Source: Perognathus longimembris pacificus
Taxonomy: Eukaryota; Chordata; Mammalia; Rodentia; Heteromyidae
Length of the DNA: 64,000 nucleotides
Direction of reading: 5' to 3'
Assembly: GCF_023159225.1 (NCBI RefSeq)
Contig: NC_063172.1
Span: forward strand, 58,214,828 to 58,278,827
The position numbers were made by a program, and so were the translations under genes. The notes below the pieces were generated by a model, which was not told where the DNA came from, did no database searches, and saw nothing but the letters and a program-made list of their open reading frames with translations. Numbering within the stretch: the first letter of the stretch is position 1; each line of letters opens with the position of its first letter. Positions 34,714 to 45,694 of the stretch are shown piece after piece.

Positions 34714-36195
34714 AGGCAATTCAATTACAGGAACGTTTTACTCTTCACTCATGAAGTTTCCTTTCATGCCAGGACATCCAATAATGTGACACCTCTGCCT
34801 CCTCCCTACCCCTTCCTCCACTCCAACTGAGTTCCATGAGGAAAATGGTATGGCTTCATTAGATACATATTTAGAGGAAAACTTCTGCATGCAGTAATGT
34901 TTTTATTTTTCCGCATCATTCCGAGGAAGGTTCTCAAAATGCGGACCCTGAACTGACATCTTAATATCACCTAGAGCTTGTTAAACTGAAAATGTTTGGG
35001 CCCACCTAGACATACAGATCCAGAAACTTGGGGCAAGATGGGACTTGAGGTCCAGCAATCTGTGGTTTAAATATACCTTCATGGTGGATTATGGGACCAC
35101 AGATCTCAAACACACAGCACCAGCCTTGTTCCACAGTTTCTGGTTCTAGAGACAGGACTTCTGTTCCCAGGACTCAGGCCTTCCTAGCATGTCTAGTAGG
35201 AAGTTTTACCTTCCTTAGACCAATTAAAAAAAAAAAAAGGAAAAAACAGTCTTACTTATTACACTTACCTACAGTGAGCTGATCCACTTATGAGACATTT
35301 TGAACTTTAAACCCAAATAATGCAGCCTATCAACATCACTCACAGGAATGACAAAGCATACATTTCTGAGGAAGATGCTAGCATAGTGACAAGTAAGAGT
35401 ACTCTTTCTGCAAAGCATCTGTGACCAGGAATGAACTGGTTGCTTATTTTTGATAAAGCACAAAGAATGTTGCACTTCTTCAATGGAAGGAATTTTTATG
35501 AGTGGCATTAAATTTTAAGGGCATGGCCTTGAAGAGATTCTGATGCCTAATGTTATTCTTCTGCTCTTCAACCAGCAGTGATTCTGTCCTGCAGACATAG
35601 CTCACACAGCTCCCATTGTCAGATGGGAGGAAAGAAAGCCCCGTGTACCTCACCTTGCCCCAACGTGTCATAGAATGTGAGTACTGGAAAATGCAGGAAG
35701 TATTTAATTCATATATCTTGTTTAATTAAGCAATTCCAGACATTTTTTGAACCCTTATAACTGCCAAGCTCTGAGGATATAAATCTGATTTATGAAATAT
35801 TTGGCTGAAGATGTGAAAGCCTTTGGTTTTTTTTTTAATTGACAATAACTAGTATAATCAACAAAACACTTCCTCATATAATATAACTCATTCATTATTT
35901 CCAATAATCTTTTGAGTAAGGTGTTGTGTGTCTTTTATGAATCAGAAAATTAAATGAGGCTCAGGTCGAAAGTCAAAGCCATTTGTCCCAGGCTTCTCTT
36001 CTCAGATTCACCTTCAGTGTTCTAACAATCACAATGTTGGGGGTTGAAAAGGACCCCATAAAGTAAAGGCTTTGGATCTTTTCTTTTCTTCTAAAGACAA
36101 GTCATAGAAATTCCATTTTTCTTCATCAAATTGGGAAATACAGAAACTTGAACTTCCTTCTCCTCAAACAAGCCCTAAAGCTTAAATATATTACT
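34714..36195. other. Unassigned sequence
   Basis: About 1.5 kb without a recognised repeat or gene. A11-A12 run at 35227-35238. Short open frames lack domains. Confidence 0.4.
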
Positions 36196-36418
36196 TTCCT
36201 GGGTGCCAATGGCTCATGCCTAGAATCCTACCTACACAGGAAGCTGAGATCTGAGGATCACAGTTCAAAGCCAGCCCAGGCAGAAAAGTCTGTGAGACTC
36301 TTATCTCCAATTAACCACAAAAATCTGGAAGTGGAGCTATGATTCAAGTGGTCAAGTGCTATCCCTGAGCATAGTTCAGGGACAGAGCCCAGGCCTGAGT
36401 TCAAGTCCTAGCACTGGC
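36196..36418 (+). mobile_element. B1/Geo dimeric SINE
   Basis: Both halves are recognisable: B1-like from 'cctgggtgccaatggctcat', Geo from about 36323 ('ctggaagtggagctatgatt') to 'gttcaagtcctagcactggc'. The tail has decayed into a (TATA/CATA) stretch at 36420-36438. Confidence 0.85.
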
Positions 36419-36984
36419 ACTATATATACATACATATAGGTCATACAACCATCATTGTAGAAGAAGTCCTGCCTTATACTTGGGAAGATGAAATGTCAGA
36501 GAGAAAGGCCAAGAAGAATCTGAACAGATAGCTCTTGCTGGGCTTCCCCTTTGACCCTTTTGACACAGATTACACCCAGTTTTACATGGCTGTTCATACT
36601 TCCAACCTATGCATCAAAATTAATAGATGGCCTTATGTTTTCAGTCTGATGACTTCTCTATCATGTAAAAGCACAATCAATTTGTTATATTTTTCTCTTG
36701 ATAACCTATCTCCTGTTGTAAGGGTGTTAGCAGTGACCTCTAATGTTGACCAGGAGAGAGGTAACCCCTCTCTCCTTTATTCTCTACAACAAGATTCCCA
36801 AGTTCCTCACTTGTGGCAATCCCTACTCCATGTCTGGCCTTTCTTTTCCTTCATCTCCTGCAAACAGTTTCTTATCTCAAGTATCTAATTAATTACTTAT
36901 AAAAATAAATTGCTTTCACTCAAATTCACAGATAACATTTACTTATAAGTCATAGATTCCATTAATCTCAGGAATTTATTAAGG
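36419..36984. other. Unassigned sequence
   Basis: No repeat family recognised. A 117-codon plus frame (36535-36888) starts in it but has no recognisable domain. Confidence 0.35.
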
Positions 36985-37385
36985 CAAGTGTAGTGGGTTC
37001 CCATGTAATGTGGCTCCCATATAATGTGAAGATCCATTCAGAAACTGTGGCTTGAACTCATTTAGGCAAAGTTTGTGCAGCTGTAATGAAGTTAAAGGTC
37101 TCAATACGAGAGCATCTTGGCTTATCCAGCTGGTTCTAAGTGCAATGACAAATGTCCTTAGAAGAAAAGGAGAAACCACTTGGGTGGAGAAGGCAGAAGA
37201 ATGTGGACTCTGTTAACCCAATCCAAGAAAGAGCGGGAGCTGCCTGAAGCTAGTAGATTCCAGCAAGAATGCTTCCCTAGCATTTCTGGAGGGAGCACAG
37301 CCCTGTGATTTCTTCATTTTAGACTTCTGGCCTCAAAAGTGGTTAAAAAAATAAATTTTCATTGTTTTTAGTTATTTGTTTGAAA
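36985..37385 (+). mobile_element. MLT1-like MaLR LTR
   Basis: Blocks in the order of ancient mammalian MLT1 LTRs: 'gcagctgtaatgaagttaaa', a 'gagaaaccacttgggtgg' region, 'gagggagcacagccctg', 'tagacttctggcctcaaaag' and AATAAA at 37350-37355 followed by 'ttttcattgtttttag'. Diverged, as expected for an insertion older than rodents. Confidence 0.75.
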
Positions 37386-37474
37386 TGATTGTGATGGCCA
37401 TTGATTCACTGCTTATGTTGCTTTATTTTGTCAATTCTCACCATGTTTGTCAGCTTTCTTATTTCATATCAGGG
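37386..37474. other. Unassigned short interval
   Basis: No recognised feature. Confidence 0.3.
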
Positions 37475-37670
37475 TTTGATACAAAGCTTTTAGCTTCCTC
37501 AGCTGGTGCTCTACCATAGATCCAGGCCTCTAGCCCTGCTTTTTGCTGATTATATTGGAGGTGGAGTCTTACAGACTTTCCTGCCTGGGCCAGTTTTAAA
37601 TTGCCATCTTCTCTGGATCTCAGTCTACTGAGTAGCTTGGGTTGAAGATGTAAACCACTAGCTTTTGTTT
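37475..37670 (-). mobile_element. B1-like dimeric SINE, old
   Basis: The left half is clear on the minus strand (reversed 'cagtctactgagtagcttgg' at 37620-37639), the right half weakly so at 37500-37550. Confidence 0.65.
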
Positions 37671-37692
37671 AATCTTTTTTCAGGTCCTTAAA

Positions 37693-37752
37693 ATCTCTCT
37701 CTCTCTCTCGCTCTCTCTCTCTCTCACTCTCTCTCTCCTTCTTTCTCTCTTT
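37693..37752 (+). repeat. (CT)n microsatellite
   Basis: ctctctctctctcgctctct and similar, about 60 bp; it lies at the tail end of the next minus-strand SINE. Confidence 0.95.
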
Positions 37753-37756
37753 GTGT

Positions 37757-37966
37757 TGGTTCTCATGTTTGAACTAGGAGGCCTGGTTACTCTCCCTGAG
37801 CTTTTGTTCTCAGGCTAGTGATCTACCACCTTGAGCCACAGCTCCCTTACTTGCTTCTTGGTAGTTAATTGGAAATGAGTCTCCTACACTTGGGTTTGCA
37901 TGAAACCACGATCCTTAAATCTCAGCCTCCTTAGTAGTGAGCCACCAGAGCCCAACTAAGTCTTAA
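37757..37966 (-). mobile_element. B1/Geo dimeric SINE
   Basis: Geo half from 37763 (tctcatgtttgaactaggag) with reversed 'accttgagccacagc', B1-like half to 37966 with 'aaatctcagcctccttagta'. The adjoining CT repeat likely derives from its A-rich tail. Confidence 0.8.
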
Positions 37967-38486
37967 TCTCTTGATCATAAGGACTCTGTTTTCCATTGAA
38001 AACTTCCTTCACTAAAATGCTTCAGCATGCCTGAAGAAGAGATTAAAGTAATGGAGAAAACTTCAGTATTCTTAATGGGCATGAAATTACCCCCAGAGGA
38101 TGAAATAGAGAAAGAAGTGAATACCTATTCAGTTCTTTGAAATTACTTCCCATTTGTAATTGATTTTATTCTACAGCTAATGTGTAAAAGTATCTTGGAT
38201 TTCTTTACATGAACCATGCTGTTTTCCTATAGAAGAACCATTTGTGAAAGCTTCAAAGCAAGTAATGTGTTCTGTCTCTCCTAGTGCTGGACTTTGTCCA
38301 GGAAATAGCTATACCTTTAACAGCACTAGCCTCTAGGGGCCTTGCTCAGTTCCTGAAGCTGTAATGATGAATCGTGGGCCTATATACAAATCCTGGAACC
38401 ATGGTGGGTTTCTTTTCAAGTAAAGTTAGCTAAAAATAGGTCTGCACCAAGCCTCCCAGTGTACTATACTCTGAATCATTATTTTC
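37967..38486. other. Unassigned sequence
   Basis: No recognised repeat or gene. Confidence 0.35.
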
Positions 38487-39189
38487 ACAATTATCTTTAA
38501 AATGTTTTATTGTCATTAAGTAGTTGTACAAAAGGGTTACAATTCTACAGGTCAACCCTATGAGTACAATGCTTCTTGGTCAATATCACCCCTTCTTTTG
38601 TTCTCCCCAATTTTCCCCCTCCTGCCCCTATTCACATTACATAGTTTATTTTTTAATATGGTATACATTGAATACAATGACTGCATTTTCTCATTCTTCC
38701 TCCTTCTATTCCTGTGCTCATCCATTTGTTCCACGCTCCCCCAACCCCCAAACATGTTTTCACTTCCTGGTATACATTTTGATGAACCACACTTTAGTTA
38801 TTCAGATGAGTTATGCCTTTGGATTCCTCCCCTAAGCTTACCCTTTTACAGTCAGTGTGTGTAAATGCATTGAGCCCTGTATAATTTATCATACATAGTT
38901 TTATTTTAGATCTAGCTTCCACATATGAAAGAAAACGTGCTATTTGTTTCTCTGAGCCTGGCTTACTTCACTTACATGACTTTTTTCAAGGTTGATTTAT
39001 TTCTCTGCATATCATTCATTATATTCTCATTTCCCTGACATATTATTCTTTCCAATGGATGAGTAAAATTCCACTGCATATATGTACCATGTTTCCTTGA
39101 TCCACTCACCCTTGTAGGGTATCTGAGTTGTACACATAACTATTTTGCATAGTGCAGCAATGAACATGAATGGGCAAGTGTCTTTACCA

Positions 39190-39295
39190 TACTTGTGTTA
39201 TTATTATTTTATATTTATTATTTATTATACTATATTATATTATCATACTATATTATTACATTGTAACTTTATTATATTTTATTATATTATATTAC
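39190..39295 (+). repeat. AT-rich (TATTA)n-like tract within L1
   Basis: About 100 bp of irregular ttatattatactatattat-type units interrupting the L1 ORF2 remnant. Confidence 0.85.
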
Positions 39296-39825
39296 CTGAC
39301 TTGTAATATCCAGAATAGATGTTCAAGAGTGGTATGGCTGGATAATTGGGTAGTTCTATGTTTAGTTTCTTTGAGGAATCTCCAAACTGCTTTCCAGATT
39401 GGTTGTACTAGTTTACATTCCACAAGTGTAATAGGGCTCCATTCACCCGCATCCCACCAGCATTTGTTATTGTTAGGATTCTCCTTGCTGTGGGGTAAGA
39501 TGTTGTTTTTATTTGCTTTTCCTTTATGGCCAGGGATGTTGAGCATTACCTCTTGTATCTATTTTCCATTTTTACTTCTTCTGAGAAGTCCCTCTTTAGC
39601 CCCTTTGCCCATTTGTTGATTGGGTTATTAATTTTCTTGAGGGGGATAATCTTTTGAGCCCCTTGTGTATTTTGGATATTAGACTTTTGTCAGATGTACA
39701 GATGGCAGAGATCTTCTCCCAGTTTGTGGGCTGTCTTTGTAATTCAGTGACTATGTTCTTTGCTTTGCATAAGCTTTTTGGTTTGATGGAATCCCATTTG
39801 CCAAGTCTCTTTCCTATTTTGGTTT

Positions 39826-39928
39826 GTTTTTTTGTCAGTCATGGCGCTTGAACTCTGGGCCTGGGCGCTGTCCCTGAGCTCTTCAGTTCAACTCTAGCAC
39901 TCTTCCACTTGAGCCACAGCACCAATTC
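39826..39928 (-). mobile_element. Geo monomer SINE inside L1
   Basis: Only the Geo half is present ('gtcagtcatggcgcttgaac' to 'gagccacagcaccaattcca'). Flanks 'tctctttcctattt' (about 39806-39819) and 'tctctctcctattt' (about 39931-39944) form a near-perfect target duplication and restore L1 continuity when collapsed. Confidence 0.85.
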
Positions 39929-40130
39929 CAATCTCTCTCCTATTTGCTGTGACCCTGAAACTTTCTTCAAAAAGTTCCTTCCTATAAGTTCTAATATTTC
40001 TCCTACTTCATCTTGTAATATTTTCTGTTTCAGGTCTGCCATTGGGATCTTTCATCCATTTTAAGTAGATATTAGCGCAAGGCAACGGACAGGGATCCAC
40101 TTTTAGTTTTAGTGGATGTACAATTGTATT

Positions 40131-40639
40131 TTATTTCTTCATTGTAAAATGTAAAAAGTAAAATCAAGTAATGGCTTTCTTAAGATCCTTTTCACAGTGT
40201 ATTATATTAAATAATCAAACGTTTCACATAAGGAGTAAATGTAGGCTTATATATGGATTGGATTTTTAGCTAGACAACTTCAGAAGGATATATTAGATAC
40301 TTAAAGCCTAAAAGCAAACTTAAAATTAGCCTAACTCTTGCCTTGGGTGACTTCAATATGCCTATAACAGAACTTCAAAGCTGTGTTTTCTAAGAAAGAA
40401 ACAAAAGGCTGTAATAAGTGGATGACCCTTGGTCTTCAGAACCAAGGATAAAGCATACATAAACTACAAAAGTAAGCCTTACTATATTTATTGCTTAAAG
40501 AAAACCCATTTTAAGGTGGGTGAAAAAATAACGTATGAGCGTTGCATCCAGATATTCCTAAACAGAATAAACCATGGTCTAACAATCAGAAGGTGGGCAC
40601 TTACTGGATCAGTTAGGTAAAATTTTACTGGGATGAAGA
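40131..40639. other. Unassigned AT-rich sequence
   Basis: No recognised repeat or gene. Confidence 0.35.
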
Positions 40640-41017
40640 GTGGAAATAAGATTACTCTTTGAGAAGGACTGAACCCCTCACCCCATTTTCCTAGGCCCAT
40701 ACAGGCATCAGGCAAAGCCCCAGGTATGTGCTGACCTGCTTTGATGTGTGGGCAGGGCAATTCACCTAAGCCCATCTGTAAACAATCCATTGTGGAGCCA
40801 AGGACAAGCCACCGATTTCTTAGACCTAGTGGCGCTTTCAATAACCTCTGACTCCATGCTCAGACCCCATATAAGCCTGGTCCCAAATTCACCCCCTCGC
40901 ACAACCTCGAAACCCGCGGGAAGGTCTGTGCCCCTCGCTGCTCCTCAATGAACAGTCTTCGCCTGTTGATGACGAGTCTAGCCTATTCCTTTTCCATTCT
41001 CCTCCATTTTCCCAGCA
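40640..41017 (+). mobile_element. LTR-like sequence (U3-R-U5 candidate)
   Basis: A GC-richer block with TATA-like 'ccatataagcctgg' (about 40867-40880), CpG-rich 'cctcgaaacccgcggga', then polyadenylation-like AATGAA (40947-40952) followed by 'gcctgttgatgacgagtc'. Organisation resembles a retroviral LTR, but the ends and target duplication are not identified. Confidence 0.45.
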
Positions 41018-41284
41018 ATTGAGAGTTTTTGAAAGAGGTGGTGCAGTTAGTGAAGTTTCCTCAGGACTGAAAGAGAATATTTACTTTGGAGGCTTTTCCC
41101 ACAATAATCTCACCTAATTTTTCCTCACACTTTTAGGAAATTAACAAGTTTCTTGAAAAAAAAATTCACTGGGACATGATACATTATGTCTCTAGGCATT
41201 CACACCATAGTGGGATATTCTTAGAAGAGGATCACATACGCTAGTTATGTGCATCTGACCATACAATAATTTTTCAAAATGAGT
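41018..41284. other. Unassigned sequence
   Basis: No recognised feature; short A9 run at 41156-41164. Confidence 0.3.
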
Positions 41285-41607
41285 GCCAGGAAATGGAAAC
41301 AAAGAGGGATTTTCCCTTTCTTGTTGATGTTTTTGTTTTCATTTCCATTTGTCTTGTTTGTTTCTTTATCTGTCTTTGAAAGGGTAAGGAGGGAGCACAA
41401 AAATGGGACAAATGGTGAACAAATTGCAGCAGTGATACTCATAAGATACTATGTTAAAAATGAACTACACAATTTGTGGATGGGGATGGGAGTGAAAAAC
41501 TGGTAGACAATGAGGGTGGGATGACATTGTTCAAGAAGAAATGTATTCTTTGTCTGACTTATGTAACTGTAACCCCTCTATACCTTGCCTTTACAATAAC
41601 AATACTT
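41285..41607 (+). mobile_element. LINE-1 3-prime UTR end, sense
   Basis: 'gacaaatggtgaacaaattg' and 'atgtaactgtaacccctcta' followed by 'ttacaataacaatac' match the L1 3-prime terminus seen elsewhere. 5-prime truncated; no ORF2 retained. Confidence 0.75.
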
Positions 41608-41647
41608 TTTTTTTCAGCGCAATAACAATACTTTTTTTTTTCAGCGC
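41595..41647 (+). repeat. 26/27-bp tandem duplication at an L1/LTR junction
   Basis: The unit aataacaatac plus T9-10 plus cagcgc occurs twice in a row (41595-41620 and 41621-41647), joining the L1 tail to an antisense LTR end. Confidence 0.95.
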
Positions 41648-41700
41648 AAGATCTCGTTTATTGAGGAAGTACACACAACTAATATTAGGCACAGGAGTTT
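41632..41700 (-). mobile_element. 3-prime end of an LTR transcript with poly(A), antisense
   Basis: On the minus strand this reads like the end of the solo LTR at 34246-34707 (region 34498-34552: 'cacaggag'-type start, TATA-like element, AATAAA, 'cgagatcttgcgctg') and then switches to A9-10 exactly where cleavage after AATAAA is expected. U5 is absent. This fits reverse transcription of a polyadenylated LTR RNA by L1 enzymes rather than retroviral integration. Confidence 0.65.
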
Positions 41701-42204
41701 CTTGAGTTGAACCAAAGGGAAAAAAAAATAGACAAAAAGGTCTTTTTTTTCCTTTTAAGGAGATCCTTATTCAGAGACACTTGGCCAGCCAACAAGGCTG
41801 AGTAACATCTCTCCTAAGGATGGCCAAAGCTAATTGCATTTTAACAACCAAGATGATAAAATAAATCATGGTTCTTTGGTATAATCTCTGGTGGATGAGA
41901 GAGTTCTTAGTCAGCTTTCTGGAAAGTGCCCTCTGATACAGTCAATGCAATCATTTCACCCTGTGGAAATAGCAGTTAGATATTTCTGTGAGTAATGCCA
42001 ACCATTCCAGGCTGGAGAATGAGGTGATAAGAAAGTAGAAAAGTACTAACTATAGGTAAAGGGGCTGAAATCCATTTGAAAGCCCAAGAATAGAATCTAA
42101 ATACAATATCGTAGCTGAATACAAGTGGCCAACAAATTCATGAAACAATTCTGAACATCAGCAGTCACTAGGGAAGTAAAAATAAAAATCACAGTGAGAT
42201 ATTC
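41701..42204. other. Unassigned sequence
   Basis: No recognised repeat or gene. Confidence 0.35.
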
Positions 42205-42790
42205 AAGTGGGGAGCTCAGGTCTGGCTGGTGCTATCTTAGCCACAAAGTAGATGGTAGCGTCTGGAATCTTGTCTTAGTGGTGGATGAAAGTGAAGTTCT
42301 CCCTACACCCCACCCCCTGTCCTGAAATCAATGATTTGATTTCATGTAGATAAGAACAGTGGGGAATGAAATGAGGGAACTGAGTCTAAATAATGTCACA
42401 GCCATTTGCAAGCTTGGCCAGGTGCTGGGGGCTGTTGTTCTCATACCCATCCAGCTGCCTAGCCAAGTGATAGGGGCTCCAAGGCCTAGGAGTGAGACAA
42501 GCAGTCCTTTGAATTGCAGATGCCTGGCTCAATGGGTAGAGCCAGGAGGGCCCTGCTTTGGGGAATATACATCTTGTTGTTGAGCCCTAGGGGAGCCTTG
42601 CTCCTTGGGCTTGGTTTCCACCCTAACATGTGGTTGATAGCATTAAAAGCTTCATGCAAGCTCTGTTCAGGTGCTACAGGTGTTGTTTTTTTTTAACAAT
42701 TGTCTAGAGATCCAATAATGACTCCAAAATTCGGCCTCTCAAAATGTGGCTTCTCTATTTTTCTATGACTGGATTCATATCTGATTTATG
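42205..42790 (+). mobile_element. Solo LTR, cluster copy 1
   Basis: Begins 'caagtggggagctcaggtct', ends 'atctgatttatggtaca'. Its interior carries the 'aggtgctgggggctgttgtt' to 'ccttgctccttgggc' type of middle. A degenerate polyadenylation signal (aataatgactcc) precedes 'cctctcaaaatgtggcttct'. Related to the five LTRs between 44.2 and 48.3 kb. Confidence 0.8.
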
Positions 42791-42847
42791 GTACAATTAT
42801 ATCACCTTATTCCAGTTAGAATGGGTATTTTAGAAAAGATGAAATGA

Positions 42848-43310
42848 GGTCAGGTCCAGTGGTTCATGCTTATAATCCTAGCTACTCAGGAGGCTAAGCT
42901 CTGAGGATCATGATTTTTTTTTTTTTTTTTTTTGGCCAGTCCTGGGCCTTGGACTCAGGGCCTAAGCACTGTCCCTGGCTTCTTCCCGCTCAAGGCTAGC
43001 ACTCTGCCACTTGAGCCACAGCGCCGCTTCTGGCCATTTTCTGTATATGTGGTGCTGGGGAATCGAACCTAGGGCCTCAGGTATACCGAGGCAGGCACTC
43101 TTGCCACTAGGCTATATCCCCAGCCCCTGAGGATCATGATTTAAAGCTAGCCTTGGCAGCAAAGTCCATGAGACTCATCTCCAATTAACTACAGAAAGCT
43201 GGAAGTGGACCTGTAGCTCAAAATGGTAGAGCACTAGCCTTGAGCACAAAATTTCATAAAGTCTCTGGGAGAGCACCCAAGCAAAGTTCAAGTCCCAGAA
43301 CCAGCACCAA
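42848..43310 (+). mobile_element. B1/Geo dimeric SINE split by an IDL-Geo
   Basis: B1-like half 42850-42916, interrupted, then resumes at 43127-43200 and passes into the Geo half (43199 'ctggaagtggacctgtagct' to 43305). A-rich tail with GGAAG units continues to about 43345. The interruption is the young SINE at 42917-43126. Confidence 0.9.
42917..43126 (-). mobile_element. Young IDL-Geo SINE with 16-bp perfect duplication
   Basis: Complete minus-strand copy with a long T tail (42917-42933). ctgaggatcatgattt is duplicated exactly at 42901-42916 and 43127-43142. It is near-identical to the copies at 30.1 and 53.5 kb. Confidence 0.97.
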
Positions 43311-43349
43311 AAAGGAAGAAAGAAAGGAAGGAAGAAAGAAAAGATCAAA

Positions 43350-44108
43350 TGAAAGGAAAGGAAAAATAAGTGTTGGTGAGCGTAGAGGGGAAGGAGCTCT
43401 TTGATGCTGTTGGTTCACCCATTATGGAAAGCAGATGTGAAGTTCTTGAAAAAACTATCATAGAACTACCGTATGACATGGTCTAATTATCCCACTTCTG
43501 AGTATAGTTGCCAAGGAAATGAAATCAGAATGTGAAAGACGCAACCACATTTCCATGTTCTTTGTAGCACCACTATTAACAACAGCCAAGCTAGAGAATC
43601 AATGTAAGTGTCCATCAGTGAGTGTGACACACACACCATAATCACACACACACACACACAGATATTACTGACCTTTTATAAAGAATAAAATTATGTTATT
43701 TGTGCAACATAGGTGAACATAGATGACATTATACTAAATAAAGTCAAGCAGATACATACAGACAAGGACATAAAAGTGAACTTAAAACTTCAGAGAGTAG
43801 AGAGGTGGTAATCAGAAGCAGACATGAGGGAGCAGAGAGGAGGGAAAGAGACTAAAAGTTCAAAGTTTCAGTTGGCAGGAAGAAAAAGCTTTTGAGATAT
43901 ATGGCATGTAATGGTGACTTTCATTATAGTAATGTATATTTCAAAATAGTTACAAGAATATGTTTCAGATGTCTCAATATAAACATGGTAACTGGTGAGA
44001 GATATGTTAATCAGCTCCATTTAACCCTTCTACACAATATACATATATCATTATGTCAATATGTCATACTGTAGACCATAAATGTATACTAGTATGACTG
44101 TCAATTAA
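43350..44108 (+). mobile_element. Old L1M: ORF2 end plus 3-prime UTR
   Basis: The ORF2 C-terminal region is recognisable from 'gctgttggttcacccattat' (43406) through 'gtgtccatcagtgagtgtga' and 'cacttctgagtatag'. A 3-prime UTR with 'aaagtttcagttggcagga' follows, and the end reads 'atgtcatactgtagaccata' then 'tgtcaattaaaa' at 44107. A (CA)n microsatellite at 43644-43661 interrupts it. Confidence 0.75.
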
Positions 44109-44119
44109 AATATTACTAA

Positions 44120-44271
44120 GTAGAATACTACTGGCTCATTCCTGTCATCCTAGTTACTCAGAAGTCTGAAACTTAGAGGATAAAGCTTTGATACCATCTT
44201 GAGCAAGAAGTTTCACTAGGCTACATCTCCAAAAATAGTCAACGAAAAGCCAGGCATGGCTCAAGTGCTAG
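44120..44271 (+). mobile_element. B1/Geo SINE truncated by an LTR
   Basis: 'actggctcattcctgtcatc' begins the B1-like half. The Geo half is cut after 'ggctcaagtgctag' at 44271, where the LTR starts, so the LTR post-dates the SINE or recombination removed the rest. Confidence 0.7.
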
Positions 44272-44705
44272 TGAAGTAGGGAGGTCAGGTCTGGCTAATG
44301 CCATATTGGCCACATGGTGAATGGTGGGGTCTGGCATCTTGTCTTCATGCTGGGGAAAGGTGAAGCCCCCTCTCAGATGATAGCTGTGACTGAATCCCTG
44401 GAGAAAGGGTGGCCACTTGTCTGATAGGCAAAAGACCTGTCAGTACAAGCACTGGGGGTTTCCTGGGACTCTGCCCCCTGACCTGAGCCTACTTAGGCCT
44501 GGTTGAGTTCAGGCACCACTGTGCCAGGTGTCTCCATGTTCCTGTCCTGTCTCCTGGCTGTTCTCCAATCACCATGGCATCCCACGTGAGCTCTCTACTG
44601 GAGCTGAATTGGTTTGTTGGTATCATTTTTGTTCTTTCTTTCCTCTCTATTCTGTTTCCTAACAGTGTTTTCCTACTTTACAACAGCAGCAGACCAGCTG
44701 AAAAA
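44272..44705 (+). mobile_element. Solo LTR, cluster copy 2, 3-prime truncated
   Basis: Starts tgaagtagggaggtcaggtc and follows copies 3 and 4 through 'tctggagctgaattgg'-type sequence (about 44597-44615, here ctactggagctgaattggtt) and 'ctaacagtgtttt'. The polyadenylation and U5 part is not recognisable. Confidence 0.8.
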
Positions 44706-44965
44706 AATGCTTCAACTCCAATATCCCCCCAAAAATACTCATAAAAAAGTAAGAAGGATTTTGCAGTGGAGGTGAAACTCAATGTGTAATATAGGAGAAT
44801 TGTTAGGATTCTGTCAGGCAAAATGAATTAGAAGTATACTCTGGGCTGAAAAGATTTTCACAGAGCAGGTTTTTATAATGCCGCCAGGGAAAGACAACAT
44901 TCTAAGACTTGGAGACTTCCTTCCATTCCTTCATAACTTGCAGAAGCATGACGCGTACTCAGTTT
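44706..44965. other. Unassigned short interval
   Basis: Sequence between two LTRs, not assigned; may contain decayed LTR or SINE sequence. Confidence 0.3.
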
Positions 44966-45470
44966 TGTACAGTAAATCAGATACAAATCCAGTTAGGAGA
45001 AAACACAGAAGCCACACTTTGAGAAGATGAATCCAAAGTCTTTATTAAAAGGCCTATGACTGCATGTTGGACTCCTGTCTCAAAGACTAGCACAGCCCCA
45101 ACAGAGCTTACACCAAACTTTCAAAGACAAAGACCACATGTTTGGATGGTGACAAAGCTCCAACATAAACAAAGGCATCAGGAGAGGTACAGGGAGCAGG
45201 ATTTCTGGGGCTAAACAACATGGTGCATTTGCATATCGTTCCTGGGGCTAAGCAACCGGTGTGTCTGATCTGCATATCTTCTAGAACAGAGCCCTTTTGG
45301 CTCTACTGAGCCAGGTATCCTCTGCAATTCAAAATGGCTTGTCTCACCTCTAGGCCTTGGAAGCTGGGTCAACAGCCCCTGGCTCCTGGTTAGGTTCCTG
45401 GATGGCTGTGAGAACGAGACCCTGTCTTTCCATTCCTTCACCAGGAAGGCATTCCACTTCCATGTTCACA
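44966..45470 (-). mobile_element. Solo LTR of the cluster, antisense
   Basis: On the minus strand: 'agacagggtctcgttctcac', 'gcttccaaggcctagaggtg', 'ccttttaataaagactttgg' (hexamer complementary to 45037-45042), 'aagtgtggcttctgtg' and 'tctgatttactgtaca'. Same family as copies 1 and 5 but opposite orientation. The left boundary on the far side is approximate. Confidence 0.75.
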
Positions 45471-45694
45471 GAACTGCACCATTGAGAACTTTGTCTCATG
45501 GTCCACATCTCTGATTAAATTGGCTCTTTACTTTTTGAGCGACTATAATTACTCCAATTCTCTGCTAGGTTCTAAACTTGACATTCTGAAGAACTACCTG
45601 AGAAAAAAACGCTAAGAAGCTGAGGGTGCCATAGAATTTCTTAAGTATATATGACTTTCTCAAATATATGAAATCATTTTCATATACTTGATAC
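45471..45694. other. Unassigned short interval
   Basis: No recognised feature. Confidence 0.3.

Larger units (their letters stand above)
38487..40130 (-). mobile_element. LINE-1, older subfamily, antisense
   Basis: Minus-strand L1 with the A-rich end near 38487-38500, terminus complementary to 'gtacaaaagggttacaattc', 3-prime UTR to about 38950, and ORF2 C-terminal coding region from about 38990 to 40130, full of stops. An AT-rich expansion sits at 39190-39295 and a SINE half at 39826-39928. More diverged than the L1s at 24, 30 and 59 kb. Confidence 0.85.
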
